From NCBI RefSeq assembly GCF_023715605.1, contig NZ_JAMBOL010000002.1, positions 310,001 through 374,000 on the forward strand: a stretch of DNA of 64,000 bases, written 5' to 3'. Below the pieces are notes generated by a model. That model saw only the letters and a list, made by a program, of their open reading frames with translations, made no database searches and was not told the origin of the DNA. Source of the DNA: Halalkalibacter oceani (GTDB lineage: Bacteria; Bacillota; Bacilli; Bacillales; Bacillaceae_D). The position numbers and the translations under genes are program-made. Shown here in pieces: positions 9,307 to 19,114 of this stretch; the first letter of the stretch is position 1; every line of letters begins with the position of its first letter.

Positions 9307-9546
9307 TTTAGACAAGTATCTTTCTGGATATTTTTTAGGATTTATGAAAAGGAGCTGCGTTAGTGCGTTGTTCGACATTTCAGACATACATATTAGTTGT
9401 GACTCAACTTCTGTGACGATTTTTAGCATGTCTTTCCCCACTCCGGCTTTTGCGAAAAAATTTTAGAGAGCGTGAAAAAATGCGCTTTAACAGGGGAGGA
9501 ATGGGGAATGAAGAGAGGTAGAGAGGAAAGGAGAGAGCATATACAA

Positions 9547-9777
9547 ATGCAACAGTATAAAGTGATTTTTTCATTAGTGAATGGGGAAAAAGAAACAGCT
9601 TATTTTACGGAAAATCCGATATCGCGCGTCAATGATTGGCTAGAACGCAATGACTGCGTCTGGGTCAGACTTGAGGATATGCGATTGAACCTCCAGCATG
9701 TCGTCTCGATCCAGGTCGGCAAATTGGCGGAGGCGAATGAACGGCCGGAAGAGGAGGAAGTCGTCGAATGGCTCTAG
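9547..9777 (+). CDS. small conserved-looking protein, unknown
   Basis: 76 residues from ATG 9547, beginning MQQYKVIFSLVNGEKETAYF. An AAAGGAGAG at about 9527-9535 precedes it. An alternative ATG at 9508 after GGGGAGGAATGG would add 13 basic residues, but these look like ribosome-site sequence, so the shorter form is preferred. The pattern (alternating beta residues, then an acidic C-terminal tail ending EEEEVVEWL) suggests a small soluble beta-rich protein. It lies between ymcA and cotE. I do not recognise a characterised family. Confidence 0.65.
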   Translation: MQQYKVIFSLVNGEKETAYFTENPISRVNDWLERNDCVWVRLEDMRLNLQHVVSIQVGKLAEANERPEEEEVVEWL

Positions 9778-9930
9778 CCGGCTGAAGAGAGTTACAACCA
9801 ACTGGTAAACGATCGGGATAGGGGGCGCGGTTCCGTTCTGGTAAGGAATGGCATGACAACCGCTACGCCACTTCATCCGCCGCTTCGACAGGACATGTGA
9901 AAAGGAAGCGCGCTTTCCACCCGCTGAACC

Positions 9931-9990
9931 GGGCCTGAGACAAAAGGGTAATGCAAACCTTTTGCTTCAGGCTCTCTTTGTCTTTTTTCT
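9931..9990 (+). terminator. hairpin of the repeat family upstream of cotE
   Basis: GCCTGAGACAAAAGG (from 9933) pairs imperfectly with CCTTTTGCTTCAGGC (to about 9972), and a T-rich run follows. It probably terminates the small gene at 9547. The rest of 9778-10172 shows no gene and no sporulation promoter that I can support. Confidence 0.6.
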
Positions 9991-10172
9991 GTACTAAACC
10001 CTTCGCTCAAGGCATATCGTGTTACAGATAGGATTTTGTTTTCATGATCTAGTTTCATGCACATTGGTTATTCGCCCTGCATAGGATGACAGTGAAGATT
10101 TTGACGAACCGCTTAGGCGTAAGCCGTGCCGTGCGTATGACGATGATATGAGAAAGAGGAGGGTTTAGTTTC

Positions 10173-10745
10173 ATGTCTCAGACAGAAAATGGGTTTAACT
10201 ATCGTGAGATTATTACAAAAGCGGTATGTGGAAAGGGTCGTAAATTCTCTGAAACGACTCATACGATTACCCCTGCACATAAACCGTCAAGCATTCTTGG
10301 CTGCTGGATCATTAACCATAAATACAGTGCTGAGAAAAAAGGTGAAAACGTAGAGGTAAAAGGCAGCTACGATATTAATGTGTGGTTTTCCTACAATAAG
10401 AATACAAAGACGGATGTCGCCACACAGACGGTCACGTATACAGATGTCATTGCACTTTCAATGAGAGATGAGAACGTATTATCAGCGGAGATGGACGTGA
10501 TTGCCCGCGCCGTTCAACAGCCAAATACACTGGAAGCGACGATTTCGAAAAACGGAGCTAACGTTGAAGTACAGGTGGAACGGGAATTTATCGTCGAATG
10601 TATCGGAGAAACAAAGGTGGCCGTAGCGGTCAATCCGGACGGCTTACTTGAAGAGTTTACCGAGGATGACTACGTCGACGAAGTAAGCGACGAGGAATAC
10701 GAGAACCTCGACCCGAACTTTCTCCATAAGGAATTTGAAAATTAA
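10173..10745 (+). CDS. cotE: outer spore coat morphogenetic protein CotE
   Basis: 190 residues; the Bacillus subtilis protein has 181. CotE forms a ring around the forespore and recruits most outer-coat proteins. The conserved segments are visible: [17 protein letters not shown] at the N-terminus, the [11 protein letters not shown] block, a central beta-rich body, and the very acidic C-terminus ([17 protein letters not shown]). GAGGAGG lies just before the ATG. The position between ymcA and mutS is the same as in Bacillus subtilis. In Bacillus it is transcribed by mother-cell sigma factors; I could not place those boxes confidently here. Confidence 0.97.
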   Translation: MSQTENGFNYREIITKAVCGKGRKFSETTHTITPAHKPSSILGCWIINHKYSAEKKGENVEVKGSYDINVWFSYNKNTKTDVATQTVTYTDVIALSMRDENVLSAEMDVIARAVQQPNTLEATISKNGANVEVQVEREFIVECIGETKVAVAVNPDGLLEEFTEDDYVDEVSDEEYENLDPNFLHKEFEN

Positions 10746-10751
10746 TCAAAC

Positions 10752-10796
10752 GGACTGACTCAAAAGTCGACGAACTTGAGTCAGTTCTTTTTTTGA
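10752..10796 (+). terminator. terminator after cotE
   Basis: GACTGACTCAA pairs with TTGAGTCAGTTC, followed by TTTTTTT. Strong intrinsic terminator. Confidence 0.88.
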
Positions 10797-10843
10797 AAGC
10801 CGCGAAGAATCCACCGTGGATGTAAGAATCGTTCCAGCTATGT

Positions 10844-10849
10844 TATAAT
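10844..10849 (+). promoter_or_regulatory. probable -10 box of the mutSL promoter
   Basis: A perfect TATAAT at 10844-10849, 36 bases before mutS. The matching -35 (TGTAAG at 10821-10826, 17-base spacing) is weak. Confidence 0.4.
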
Positions 10850-10884
10850 AAAAACCACTGATCATGGAACGTGGAGGAACGAAG

Positions 10885-13494
10885 ATGGCACAGCTAACCC
10901 CAATGATGAAGCAATACTTGGAGATAAAGGCTCAATATAAAGATGCCTTTTTATTTTTTCGCCTTGGTGATTTTTATGAAATGTTCTATGAAGATGCCAA
11001 GCTGGCAGCCGAAGAGCTGGAAATTACGTTAACCGGCCGTGGCCAGGGGCAGGGTGAGGAACGAATTCCGATGTGCGGCGTTCCCTATCACTCAGCCGAT
11101 CAATACATATCCCGCCTGATTGAAAAAGGCTATAAAATCGCGATCTGCGAGCAGGTCGAGGACCCGAAGGAAGCAAAAGGCGTCGTCAAGCGCGAGGTCG
11201 TCAAGCTGCTGACGCCGGGCACGGTGATGGACGGCAATCAAATTAAAGAAAAAGAAAACAATTATTTAGTCGCGTTGACTTGCTTTGACGATCAAACATT
11301 CGGCCTTTCCCGCGCTGATTTAACGACCGGTGAATGCGCGGTGACGCTGATCGCAGATTTTGAGGAAGTGATCGCCGATATTACCGGCGCCCAGGCGAAG
11401 GAGCTCGTCGTTGCTGCCGACTTCTCGCCTGACTTACGCAAGCGGCTGGAGGAGAAGTGGCCGCTTACGATCTCCGTCGAGGAGAAAACCGAGCTTGAGC
11501 CGGAGTATGCCGACCTGTGCGCGGAGCTGTCTTCGGACAAGCTCGTTCAAAGTGTCGCAAGACTCGTAAACTATTTAATCCGCACGCAAAAGCGCTCCCT
11601 TGCTCATTTGCAGCGGGTCCGCTATTATGCGACGAATTCGTTTATGAAAATGGACACGCACACGCGCCGCAATCTCGAATTAACGGAATCGCTGCGGGAG
11701 AAAAAGAAGGCCGGTTCGCTGCTCGCCGTGATTGATCAGACAGTCACAGCGATGGGCGGGCGGCTTGTGAAAAGCTGGCTTGAGCGGCCGTTGCTGCAAA
11801 AGGAAGCGATTGAAGAACGGCTCGATGTCGTGTCAGCGTTTATTTCTGCCTACTTCGAGCGTGAGGAACTGCGCGAGCAGCTGCGCTATGTTTATGATCT
11901 GGAACGACTTTCCGGTCGGATCGCCTACGGAAGCGTCAATGCGAGAGAGCTTGTTCAGCTGAAGCGCTCCTTGCAAAGTATTCCGCTGATCAAGCAGACG
12001 ATTACAGCGATTGATCCAAAGCTGGCAGCGCGCTGGTTCCGTGAGGATGAATTCATTGAAAAGCTCGTTGATCTACTCGAAACGAGCCTCGTCGATGATC
12101 CGCCGATTTCCGTCACCGAAGGCGGGATGATCCGCGACGGCTTTCATCAGGAGCTCGATTCCTATCGCGATGCAAGCAAAAACGGCAAGCAGTGGATCGC
12201 CGAGCTGGAGCAGAAAGAAAAGCGCGAGACCGGAGTGAAGTCGCTGAAAATCGGCTTTAACCGCGTCTTCGGCTACTATATTGAAGTGACGAGAGCGAAC
12301 CTTCACCTGCTTCCGGAAGGGCGCTACGAGCGTAAGCAGACATTGACGAATGCCGAGCGCTTTATTACCCCTGAACTGAAGGAAAAAGAAGCACTTATTT
12401 TAGAAGCGGAAGAAAAAATGGAGCAGCTGGAATATGAACTGTTCGTCTCTGTCCGCGAAGAAGCGAAGCAGTACGTTACCGCGATTCAGGCGCTGGCCCG
12501 GGCGATCAGTGAAATCGACGCTCTTGCCGGCTTTGCCGCTGTCAGTGAAACACGGCGCTATACGCGGCCGCAATTTTCACCGGACCGTCGCATTCATATC
12601 GTCGCCGGACGGCATCCTGTCGTCGAAACGGTGATTCCGAAAGGGCAGTATGTCGCCAATGATGTCATCATGGAGGAAGGCCGTGAAATGCTGCTCATTA
12701 CCGGGCCGAACATGGCCGGGAAGAGCACGTATATGCGTCAGCTTGCTCTTTTGAGCATCATGGCGCAAATCGGCTGCTTTGTCCCGGCCGATCAGGCGGA
12801 ATTGCCGGTTTTTGACCAGATGTTTACGAGAATCGGCGCCGCTGACGATTTAGCGAGCGGGCAAAGCACATTCATGGTTGAAATGCTGGAAACACGGTAT
12901 GCGCTGACGAAAGCGACGGAAAACAGTCTGCTTCTGCTCGATGAAATCGGGCGCGGCACGTCAACCTATGACGGGATGGCTCTCGCTCAGGCGATCATTG
13001 AATACATTCATGATCATCTGCGGGCAAAGACGCTGTTTTCAACGCATTATCATGAACTGACCGCGCTTGAAAGCTCACTTGAGCATTTGACAAATGTCCA
13101 TGTCTCCGCAGTGGAAGAGGATGGAACGGTCGTATTTTTGCATAAGGTGGTCGATGGACAGGCGGATCGTAGCTACGGGATTTATGTCGCGCAATTGGCC
13201 GAGCTGCCGGAAGAGGTCATCTCAAGGGCGGACGACCTGCTGCGGGAGCTGGAAAAGGACGGTGGACAAGCATGGCAGAGGCCGTCGCCTCAGCAAGTTG
13301 GTGAACAGCTGTCTTTGTTCGCGGAAGCGGCAATCGAGGAAACAGCGGCGACGACGGAACGAAAGCGCAAGCCGTCACGCCATGCTGAGAAGGAAGAAGC
13401 GGTGTTAAAGCAGCTGCGTGAGAAGGATGTTCTTCATATGACGCCAATTGAAGCGATCAGTTTTGTAAACGAGATGCAACGTTTATTAAAGTAA
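10885..13494 (+). CDS. mutS: DNA mismatch repair protein MutS
   Basis: 869 residues. Recognises mismatches and small loops and, with ATP, recruits MutL. The N-terminal mismatch-binding domain contains FFRLGDFYEMFYEDA (the Phe-x-Glu wedge). Connector, core and clamp domains follow, then the ABC ATPase: Walker A GPNMAGKSTYM near residue 606, Walker B LLLLDEIGRGTSTYDG, and the FSTHYHEL segment. A helix-turn-helix dimer region and a beta-clamp-binding-like QLSLF (about residue 808) lie near the end. ATG 10885 is placed by GTGGAGG (10871-10877). It forms an operon with mutL 30 bases downstream. Confidence 0.98.
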   Translation: MAQLTPMMKQYLEIKAQYKDAFLFFRLGDFYEMFYEDAKLAAEELEITLTGRGQGQGEERIPMCGVPYHSADQYISRLIEKGYKIAICEQVEDPKEAKGVVKREVVKLLTPGTVMDGNQIKEKENNYLVALTCFDDQTFGLSRADLTTGECAVTLIADFEEVIADITGAQAKELVVAADFSPDLRKRLEEKWPLTISVEEKTELEPEYADLCAELSSDKLVQSVARLVNYLIRTQKRSLAHLQRVRYYATNSFMKMDTHTRRNLELTESLREKKKAGSLLAVIDQTVTAMGGRLVKSWLERPLLQKEAIEERLDVVSAFISAYFEREELREQLRYVYDLERLSGRIAYGSVNARELVQLKRSLQSIPLIKQTITAIDPKLAARWFREDEFIEKLVDLLETSLVDDPPISVTEGGMIRDGFHQELDSYRDASKNGKQWIAELEQKEKRETGVKSLKIGFNRVFGYYIEVTRANLHLLPEGRYERKQTLTNAERFITPELKEKEALILEAEEKMEQLEYELFVSVREEAKQYVTAIQALARAISEIDALAGFAAVSETRRYTRPQFSPDRRIHIVAGRHPVVETVIPKGQYVANDVIMEEGREMLLITGPNMAGKSTYMRQLALLSIMAQIGCFVPADQAELPVFDQMFTRIGAADDLASGQSTFMVEMLETRYALTKATENSLLLLDEIGRGTSTYDGMALAQAIIEYIHDHLRAKTLFSTHYHELTALESSLEHLTNVHVSAVEEDGTVVFLHKVVDGQADRSYGIYVAQLAELPEEVISRADDLLRELEKDGGQAWQRPSPQQVGEQLSLFAEAAIEETAATTERKRKPSRHAEKEEAVLKQLREKDVLHMTPIEAISFVNEMQRLLK

Positions 13495-13524
13495 TAGAGG
13501 GAAAACAAGAGAGGAGAGGGAGAG

Positions 13525-15429
13525 ATGGCGAAAATTATCAAGCTCGATGATGCCCTTGCGAACAAAATCGCCGCCGGGGAAGTTGTCGAGCGACCCGCTT
13601 CGATCGTGAAGGAACTCGTTGAAAACTCGCTTGACGCTGGCAGTACACATATTTTGATTGAAATTGAAGAGGGCGGCTTGAGCTCGCTACGCGTTGTCGA
13701 TAATGGGGAAGGCATACCAGAAGCAGACGTGGAAACAGCGTTTTTGCGTCATGCGACGAGCAAAATCAAAACAGATCGCGATTTGTTTCAGATTAAAAGC
13801 CTCGGCTTTCGCGGCGAAGCGCTGCCGAGTATCGCCTCTGTCTCCCATCTGACGTTGCAGACGAGCACGGGCGAAGGCGCGGGCGTGGAGCTGCGGCTTG
13901 AGGGCGGCGTGATCAAGCATAAAAAAGCGGCCCCGGCTCGAAAAGGGACCGACATTACGGTGACGAATTTATTTTACAATACACCGGCTCGGCTGAAGTA
14001 TGTCAAAACCGTTCATACAGAAGCGGGCAACATTAGCGATATCGTCAATCGGCTGGCCCTCGCCCATCCGGATGTCGCCTTTGAATGCTATCACAATCAA
14101 AAGGAAATGCTGAAAACAGCAGGGAATGGTGACTTAAAACAAGTAGTGGCGGCGATTTATGGACGGAATGTCGCCCGCAGCATGCGCCCGTTCTCCGGAG
14201 AATCACTTGATTACACGATCGAAGGATATGCCGGATTGCCGGAGCTGACAAGGGCTTCACGTCAATATATGTCGATCTTTGTAAACGGCCGTTTTATCCG
14301 CAATTATGCACTGGCGCGGGCGATTCAGGACGGCTACCATACGCTTCTGCCAATTGGCCGGTATCCAATTGCCGTTGTCGCGATTTCGATGGATCCGCAG
14401 CTGATTGATGTCAACGTCCATCCGGCGAAGCTTGAGGTGCGCTTAAGTAAAGAGGAAGAGCTGGGCGAACTTTTAACAAAAACGATCCGTGCCATCTGGC
14501 AAAAGGAGCAGCTGATACCCGCAGCTGATCTGAACAGACGCAGTGAAGTTACTCCGTCGAAGCAAAGTGAGCAGCTCGCGCTTCAGCTTGACTACAAGCA
14601 GCCTGAAGCACCAACTCAGGCGCAGCAGGCTCAACTGAACGGCGAAGCCCCGGCGCCGGAACGCCATCAGGCGGAAGCCGTGCGCGAAACGCCTGCTCCC
14701 CCGCCAGCGCTTTATTCAGAAGTGGAAGAGCAGCAGACGGAAGCAGCTGTCCACGCAGAGGAGGAAGAATTCGTTGAAGCGCCTTCCGCCCCGCCTCAGC
14801 AGGCAATGAGCAGCGAAGAAGAAGCTGTCACGCCGGAAGCACAGGAGCGCGTGCCGGTTTTATATCCGGTTGGACAAATGCATGGGACCTACATCGTCGC
14901 GCAAAATGATACAGGGATGTATTTGATCGATCAGCACGCCGCTCAGGAACGGATTAAATATGAATATTATCGCGACAAAGTCGGTGACATTACGCCGCAG
15001 GTTCAGGAGCTGCTTTTGCCGATTACGCTCGAATGCACTGCTCAGGAAAAGGAAATTTTAACGGAGCATAAAGAGGCGTTGGCCGAGGTCGGGGTTTTTC
15101 TTGAAATATTCGGCACACAGGCGTTTATTATCAGGTCTCATCCGACGTGGCTCCCAAAAGGAGCAGAGGAAGAGACGATCCGGGAAATTATCGATTATTT
15201 GCTGACGCATCGCAAGGTCGACATCGCCAAGCTGCGCGAGGAAGCGGCGATTATGATGTCCTGCAAAGCGGCGATTAAAGCGAACCGGCATTTGCGCCAG
15301 GATGAAATGTTTGCGTTGCTTGAAGCGCTGAGAGCATGTCAGGATCCATTTACATGCCCGCACGGACGGCCGATCATCGTCCATTTCTCGACCTATGCGT
15401 TGGAAAAAATGTTTAAGCGAGTGATGTAA
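13525..15429 (+). CDS. mutL: DNA mismatch repair protein MutL
   Basis: 634 residues. The N-terminal GHKL ATPase shows [33 protein letters not shown] and [17 protein letters not shown] long Gln/Ala/Glu-rich linker covers about residues 340-450. The C-terminal nuclease domain shows [14 protein letters not shown] (about 468-482), SCKAAIKA and CPHGRP, the metal-binding set of nicking MutL proteins outside the MutH-bearing enterobacteria. GAGGAGAGGGAGAG precedes the ATG. It follows mutS in one operon, and a methyltransferase and miaA follow at close spacing. Confidence 0.98.
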   Translation: MAKIIKLDDALANKIAAGEVVERPASIVKELVENSLDAGSTHILIEIEEGGLSSLRVVDNGEGIPEADVETAFLRHATSKIKTDRDLFQIKSLGFRGEALPSIASVSHLTLQTSTGEGAGVELRLEGGVIKHKKAAPARKGTDITVTNLFYNTPARLKYVKTVHTEAGNISDIVNRLALAHPDVAFECYHNQKEMLKTAGNGDLKQVVAAIYGRNVARSMRPFSGESLDYTIEGYAGLPELTRASRQYMSIFVNGRFIRNYALARAIQDGYHTLLPIGRYPIAVVAISMDPQLIDVNVHPAKLEVRLSKEEELGELLTKTIRAIWQKEQLIPAADLNRRSEVTPSKQSEQLALQLDYKQPEAPTQAQQAQLNGEAPAPERHQAEAVRETPAPPPALYSEVEEQQTEAAVHAEEEEFVEAPSAPPQQAMSSEEEAVTPEAQERVPVLYPVGQMHGTYIVAQNDTGMYLIDQHAAQERIKYEYYRDKVGDITPQVQELLLPITLECTAQEKEILTEHKEALAEVGVFLEIFGTQAFIIRSHPTWLPKGAEEETIREIIDYLLTHRKVDIAKLREEAAIMMSCKAAIKANRHLRQDEMFALLEALRACQDPFTCPHGRPIIVHFSTYALEKMFKRVM

Positions 15430-15450
15430 GGAAAGGAATGGAGTCAGGCG

Positions 15451-16248
15451 ATGATTGTTACTACCGTGGAGAGAAATGCGAGACATGTCAGCGAAAAAGC
15501 CGAACTGATCGGTCGTAAGCTGAACAGTCCATTTATCGGCCGGGGAAAAAGCTCGGTCGAGGACTTGACGAAGCGCTACCGGACAGATGTGCTCGTCGTC
15601 GGAAAGCAAAGACTGACCCTTTATCCGCAAGAAGGCGGAGAACCGTTTTATTATCATCCTAATTCGGCGATGTTTCGCGTCAAGCAGCTGCTTCGCTCCG
15701 GGCATGATCCGCTCGTTGAGGCGGCGGGCCTGCGGCCGGGGATGAGCGTGCTTGATTGTACGCTTGGACTGGCTGCTGACAGTCTTGTCGCCAAGGTCGC
15801 CGTTGGACGGGAAGGCTCGGTGACAGGTCTTGAAGCGAATCCCGTCCTCGCTTTGATTGTTGCCGAAGGACTGAGACATTGGCAGGAAGGGAGCGGGGAG
15901 ATGCTCGCGGCGATGAGAGAAGTCGACGTTGTTGCTGTTCATCATCTCGACTATTTACGTACCCTCCCCGATCAATCGGTTGACGTCGTCTATTTCGATC
16001 CGATGTTTGAAACGCATTTGCCGGCTTCAAGCGGGATCAGCGCACTGAAGCCCTTTGCCTGTCATGACGAGCTGACAGAGGCTGTGGTCGAAGAGGCCCT
16101 TCGGGTGAGCCGCTTTCGCGTTGTACTGAAGGATCATTGGCAGAGCAGCCGGTTCGCCCGCTTTTCTTTCCGTGTATGCAAAAGGCAGCATGCCGCTTTT
16201 CATTACGGTTACATTGAAAAAAGAAAAAGTGACACGAAGCACGTTTGA
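15451..16248 (+). CDS. RsmJ-like class I SAM methyltransferase
   Basis: 265 residues. The SAM-binding motif I appears as MSVLDCTLGLAADSLVAK, with an acidic loop (TGLEANPVLAL) and motif IV DVVYFDPMFE. The DPMF-type motif and the conserved start (YHPNSAMFRVKQLL) resemble the RsmJ/DUF548 family, which methylates guanine in 16S rRNA in gammaproteobacteria. The substrate in Firmicutes is not shown by the sequence. It lies between mutL and miaA, so transcription with an RNA-modification gene supports an RNA target. A good Shine-Dalgarno (GGAAAGGAATGGAG) precedes ATG 15451. Confidence 0.85.
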   Translation: MIVTTVERNARHVSEKAELIGRKLNSPFIGRGKSSVEDLTKRYRTDVLVVGKQRLTLYPQEGGEPFYYHPNSAMFRVKQLLRSGHDPLVEAAGLRPGMSVLDCTLGLAADSLVAKVAVGREGSVTGLEANPVLALIVAEGLRHWQEGSGEMLAAMREVDVVAVHHLDYLRTLPDQSVDVVYFDPMFETHLPASSGISALKPFACHDELTEAVVEEALRVSRFRVVLKDHWQSSRFARFSFRVCKRQHAAFHYGYIEKRKSDTKHV

Positions 16249-16272
16249 ATTTTGACAAACAGGGAGAAGATG

Positions 16273-17217
16273 ATGAAAAAGAAGCTAGTTGTCATAGTAG
16301 GTCCGACTGCCGTTGGAAAAACAGCACTCAGCATCAAGCTATGCCATAAATATAACGGCGAAGTGATCAGCGGTGATTCGATGCAGGTGTACAAAGGGCT
16401 TGACATCGGCACGGCAAAAGTGTCGACAGCCGAGCAGGAAGGCGTGCCGCACCATCTAATTGATATCAAGGACCCGTCGGAGCCGTTTTCCGTCGCCGAG
16501 TTCAAGGAACGCTGCGAGCCGCTGATTGAGCAGATTAACGCCGCGGGCCGCCTGCCGTTTCTCGTCGGTGGCACCGGCTTGTATGTTAATGCCGTCACAA
16601 AAGGCTACCAGCTTGAAACGCTGCCGGTCGACGAAGCTTACCGCAAGCAGCTGGAGGCGTTTGCTGAAGCTCACGGTAAAGAAGCGTTGCATGAGCGTTT
16701 GCGCAAGGCCGATGCCCGGGCAGCGGAGCTGATTCATCCGAACAACGTCAGACGTGTCATCCGCGCACTCGAAGTAACGAAGGTGACCGGCATACCGTTT
16801 TCAGCCCAGCAGCAGGACGAACGGCGTCACGATTCGCCTTATGAGCTGACCTATATCGGGCTGACGATGGAGCGGGAGCTGCTTTACAGGCGGATCAATC
16901 AACGGGTTGACCAGATGATCGCGGATGGGCTGGTCGAGGAAGCAAGGCGGCTTTATGAGACGGGGCTTAGAACGGGCCAAGCCGTTCAGGCAATCGGCTA
17001 TAAGGAGCTGTTTGCTTACTTTGACGGAGATTGCCCGTTTGATGAAGCGGTTGAGACGCTGAAGCAAAATTCACGGCGCTATGCCAAGCGGCAGCTGACA
17101 TGGTTTCGCAACAAATCAGAAGCGAGCTGGTTTGATATGACGGCTGGTTTAACAGATCAAGTTTTTCACGAAATTTGTACATTTGTTGAAGGAAATAATT
17201 CTTCGATAGCGAAGTAA
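16273..17217 (+). CDS. miaA: tRNA dimethylallyltransferase
   Basis: 314 residues, the same length as the Bacillus subtilis protein. Transfers dimethylallyl from DMAPP to A37 of tRNAs that read U-starting codons, giving the substrate for MiaB. The P-loop GPTAVGKTALS lies near the N-terminus, with ISGDSMQVYKGLDIGTAK, GGTGLYVNAV and the C-terminal LKQNSRRYAKRQLTWFRN. ATG 16273 is preferred over 16270 and the upstream TTG because AGGGAG (16261-16266) spaces best. hfq follows within 31 bases, as in Bacillus. Confidence 0.97.
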   Translation: MKKKLVVIVGPTAVGKTALSIKLCHKYNGEVISGDSMQVYKGLDIGTAKVSTAEQEGVPHHLIDIKDPSEPFSVAEFKERCEPLIEQINAAGRLPFLVGGTGLYVNAVTKGYQLETLPVDEAYRKQLEAFAEAHGKEALHERLRKADARAAELIHPNNVRRVIRALEVTKVTGIPFSAQQQDERRHDSPYELTYIGLTMERELLYRRINQRVDQMIADGLVEEARRLYETGLRTGQAVQAIGYKELFAYFDGDCPFDEAVETLKQNSRRYAKRQLTWFRNKSEASWFDMTAGLTDQVFHEICTFVEGNNSSIAK

Positions 17218-17247
17218 AGAGAGAGCCAATTAGAGGAGGACAATCCG

Positions 17248-17490
17248 ATGAAACAACAACCTATCAATATTCAAGACCAGTTTTTAAATCAATTGCGAAA
17301 AGATAATATTGCCGTAACCGTGTTTTTATTAAATGGCTTTCAGCTGCGCGGACAGGTCAAAGGATTTGACAACTTTACGGTCATTTTGGAAACGGAAGGA
17401 AAGCAACAGCTTGTTTACAAGCATGCGATTTCAACGTTTGCTCCTCAACGCAATGTCCAGTTGAAGTCTGAAGCAGACTCAACTCTTTAA
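17248..17490 (+). CDS. hfq: RNA chaperone Hfq
   Basis: 80 residues. Sm-fold RNA chaperone that forms hexameric rings. Sm1 contains [14 protein letters not shown] and [19 protein letters not shown]; Sm2 ends in the near-invariant YKHAISTF. The C-terminal tail is short, as usual in Firmicutes. GAGGAGG precedes the start. It is the last gene of the mutS-mutL-methyltransferase-miaA-hfq cluster. Confidence 0.98.
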   Translation: MKQQPINIQDQFLNQLRKDNIAVTVFLLNGFQLRGQVKGFDNFTVILETEGKQQLVYKHAISTFAPQRNVQLKSEADSTL

Positions 17491-17493
17491 CAT

Positions 17494-17528
17494 AAAAGGA
17501 GTATGCCAAAAGGCGGCATGCTTCCTTT
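17494..17528 (+). terminator. hairpin just after hfq
   Basis: AAAAGGAGTATGCC pairs with GGCATGCTTCCTTT with one bulge. No clear T-run, so termination may be weak; a stronger hairpin follows 140 bases later. Confidence 0.45.
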
Positions 17529-17667
17529 GAACACCTGCCGGAAGCAAGCTTCTTTTGTAAAGGAAGTTTCGACGCCGGTTAAAAGCTGTCTCAACTGTCT
17601 GGCTTCCCTTTTTTCGTTATGTAGTGCTGATTTTGCACGCCTTGCTCATGGCAAGGGCTTTTCAGTG

Positions 17668-17715
17668 ACCGTCTCAAAAGGTAGTATTACCCTTCTGAGA
17701 CGGTTTCTTTTTTCT
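17668..17715 (+). terminator. distal terminator after hfq
   Basis: ACCGTCTCAAAAGG pairs with CCTTCTGAGACGGT, followed by TTTCTTTTTTC on the plus strand. It overlaps the last codons of the convergent recombinase gene. Confidence 0.75.
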
Positions 17716-18679
17716 TTCTCGACATTTCCTCAACAGTTTGTAAATAACGCTTCAACGAGAGAGGGGACGTATAGCCGATTCGGCTGATCAATTCGTCGCT
17801 CGTCATCCCTTGGCGGAGCTGTTCCAATATATAGGTGTTTCGCAATGTTTGGGCACTGATTCCTTTGCGCAGTCCGGCCCGCTTGACTTCCATCCGCAGC
17901 ATTTTTTGCATGGCGATCACCGTCATCCGCTTCGGCTCGTCATCGTCATAGGACCAGTGAAAGGTCTTTCGTTTGAAATCAAACGCGACAAAGAAAGGAT
18001 CGGTACTATGGTAGCGTGGCCGCACCGGTTCGGGAATCGTTTGGAAATAGCGGTAAGCGAGCTGTTTATCTCCATCTTCAAGCGTCAGCCGGCGCGACGG
18101 CTCCTCGTAACGGACGAGGATGTCGTTCGCTTCAAATTTGACATCACGGATCGAGAGGTGATGAACCTCGCGCAGGGATAAGCCATATTTCAGCATCAGC
18201 AGGACGATCAATTGATTGCGTTCGCGATAAAAAGGGAAGGTTTCCAGCTGTTGCTCGGACAGACCGCGCTCGGAGGAGAGGGTGTGTAAGAGCTGGCTTT
18301 TTTCTTTCGCTGTCAGCCACTCATCCTCGCCGAGAGGGGTTTCCGCCAGATTCGGCGGTTCCAGCTCAAGCACAGGGCGTAAATGCGAACGGCCGAGACT
18401 TGCCTCATAGCGGGCGAGCTGGCGTAAGACGCTGTGAATACGGCGAATCGTCCGGGTGTGATAGCGGCGCTCATACAGAAGCTCATTGAAAAACAGTTCC
18501 AGTTCGGCAGCACTGACTTCCTTTTGTTCAAGGGGCAGCTTGTCCGCCCTCGTTGTCCTGATCCAGCTGCAAAAATCGAGCAGATCATAACGGTAACGCT
18601 TCAGGGTTGACGGTTTCCTTCCTTGAAACGCAAGATACTGTAAATACTCTTCCATATAGTGGGCGAGCTCTATCGTCAC
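17687..18679 (-). CDS. degenerate tyrosine recombinase-like protein
   Basis: 330 residues from GTG 18679, placed by GGAGGGAGG just upstream on the minus strand. The longer frame reaching 18793 lacks a ribosome site. The N-terminal half is a SAM-like core-binding domain (YMEEYLQYLAFQGRKPSTLKR), and the C-terminal half has the phage-integrase fold. The first arginine is kept (GLSLREV) and so are the box II arginine (QTLRNT) and the tyrosine (LKRYLQ). The usual box II HxLRHT has lost both histidines (Q and N), the LGH is IGY, and no beta-hairpin lysine is evident. It could be an active but divergent recombinase or a DNA-binding relic. There are no mobile-element neighbours. Confidence 0.8.
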   Translation of the reverse strand: MTIELAHYMEEYLQYLAFQGRKPSTLKRYRYDLLDFCSWIRTTRADKLPLEQKEVSAAELELFFNELLYERRYHTRTIRRIHSVLRQLARYEASLGRSHLRPVLELEPPNLAETPLGEDEWLTAKEKSQLLHTLSSERGLSEQQLETFPFYRERNQLIVLLMLKYGLSLREVHHLSIRDVKFEANDILVRYEEPSRRLTLEDGDKQLAYRYFQTIPEPVRPRYHSTDPFFVAFDFKRKTFHWSYDDDEPKRMTVIAMQKMLRMEVKRAGLRKGISAQTLRNTYILEQLRQGMTSDELISRIGYTSPLSLKRYLQTVEEMSRKKKETVSEG

Positions 18680-18739
18680 ATGCCTCCCTCCTCTCCCTTT
18701 TAAGTGTACTATCAGCTCCTCTTTTTGGAAAGAGAAGGT

Positions 18740-19007
18740 GTCGGCTTTTCTCATTTTCAGAAAAACGTCCACCTTCTTGTAACGGCTGCGCACATTGTTT
18801 CTAAGAAAGGGAAAGGGCGGCTTGCCACTTTTCTTAAAAGATAAGAATTTATAAAATTCAAGAGTCCCCTTTTCGTGGTTTCAAGCGAGTTGGAAAGCCT
18901 AATCAAAGAAGGGCGTCGGCTCTGCCCGTTACGCGTCTGTCTGAAAAACCCCCACTTTCAGACCTCCTCAAAAGATGGTAACGGCTTCGCGCGCCGCTTC
19001 TAAGAAA
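18740..19007. repeat. imperfect direct repeats upstream of the recombinase gene
   Basis: Two 30-base units at 18779-18808 and 18978-19007 share GTAACGGCT at one end and TTCTAAGAAA at the other, with 24 of 30 positions identical and equal internal spacing. Each is preceded by a GTCGGCT and a CTGAAAAAC/CAGAAAAAC element at differing distances. The 18680-19114 gap has no gene. The repeats could be recombinase sites or relics of a duplication. Confidence 0.5.
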
Positions 19008-19114
19008 AACCGTCAGCGCTTTTTCAATCATTACTCACATGTTCGCCCATTTTTGCGTATATTGTAAAAGAAGCTATTTGTCTTACGCTGTAGATGGAGC
19101 GAAGGGGTGACAGC

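Noticed and set aside
15058-15945. Long minus-strand open frame (295 codons) across the end of mutL and the methyltransferase gene
   Set aside because: It lies antisense to two well-supported genes, its product is rich in His, Arg and Cys with no domain, and no ribosome site is present. A shadow of strong codon bias.
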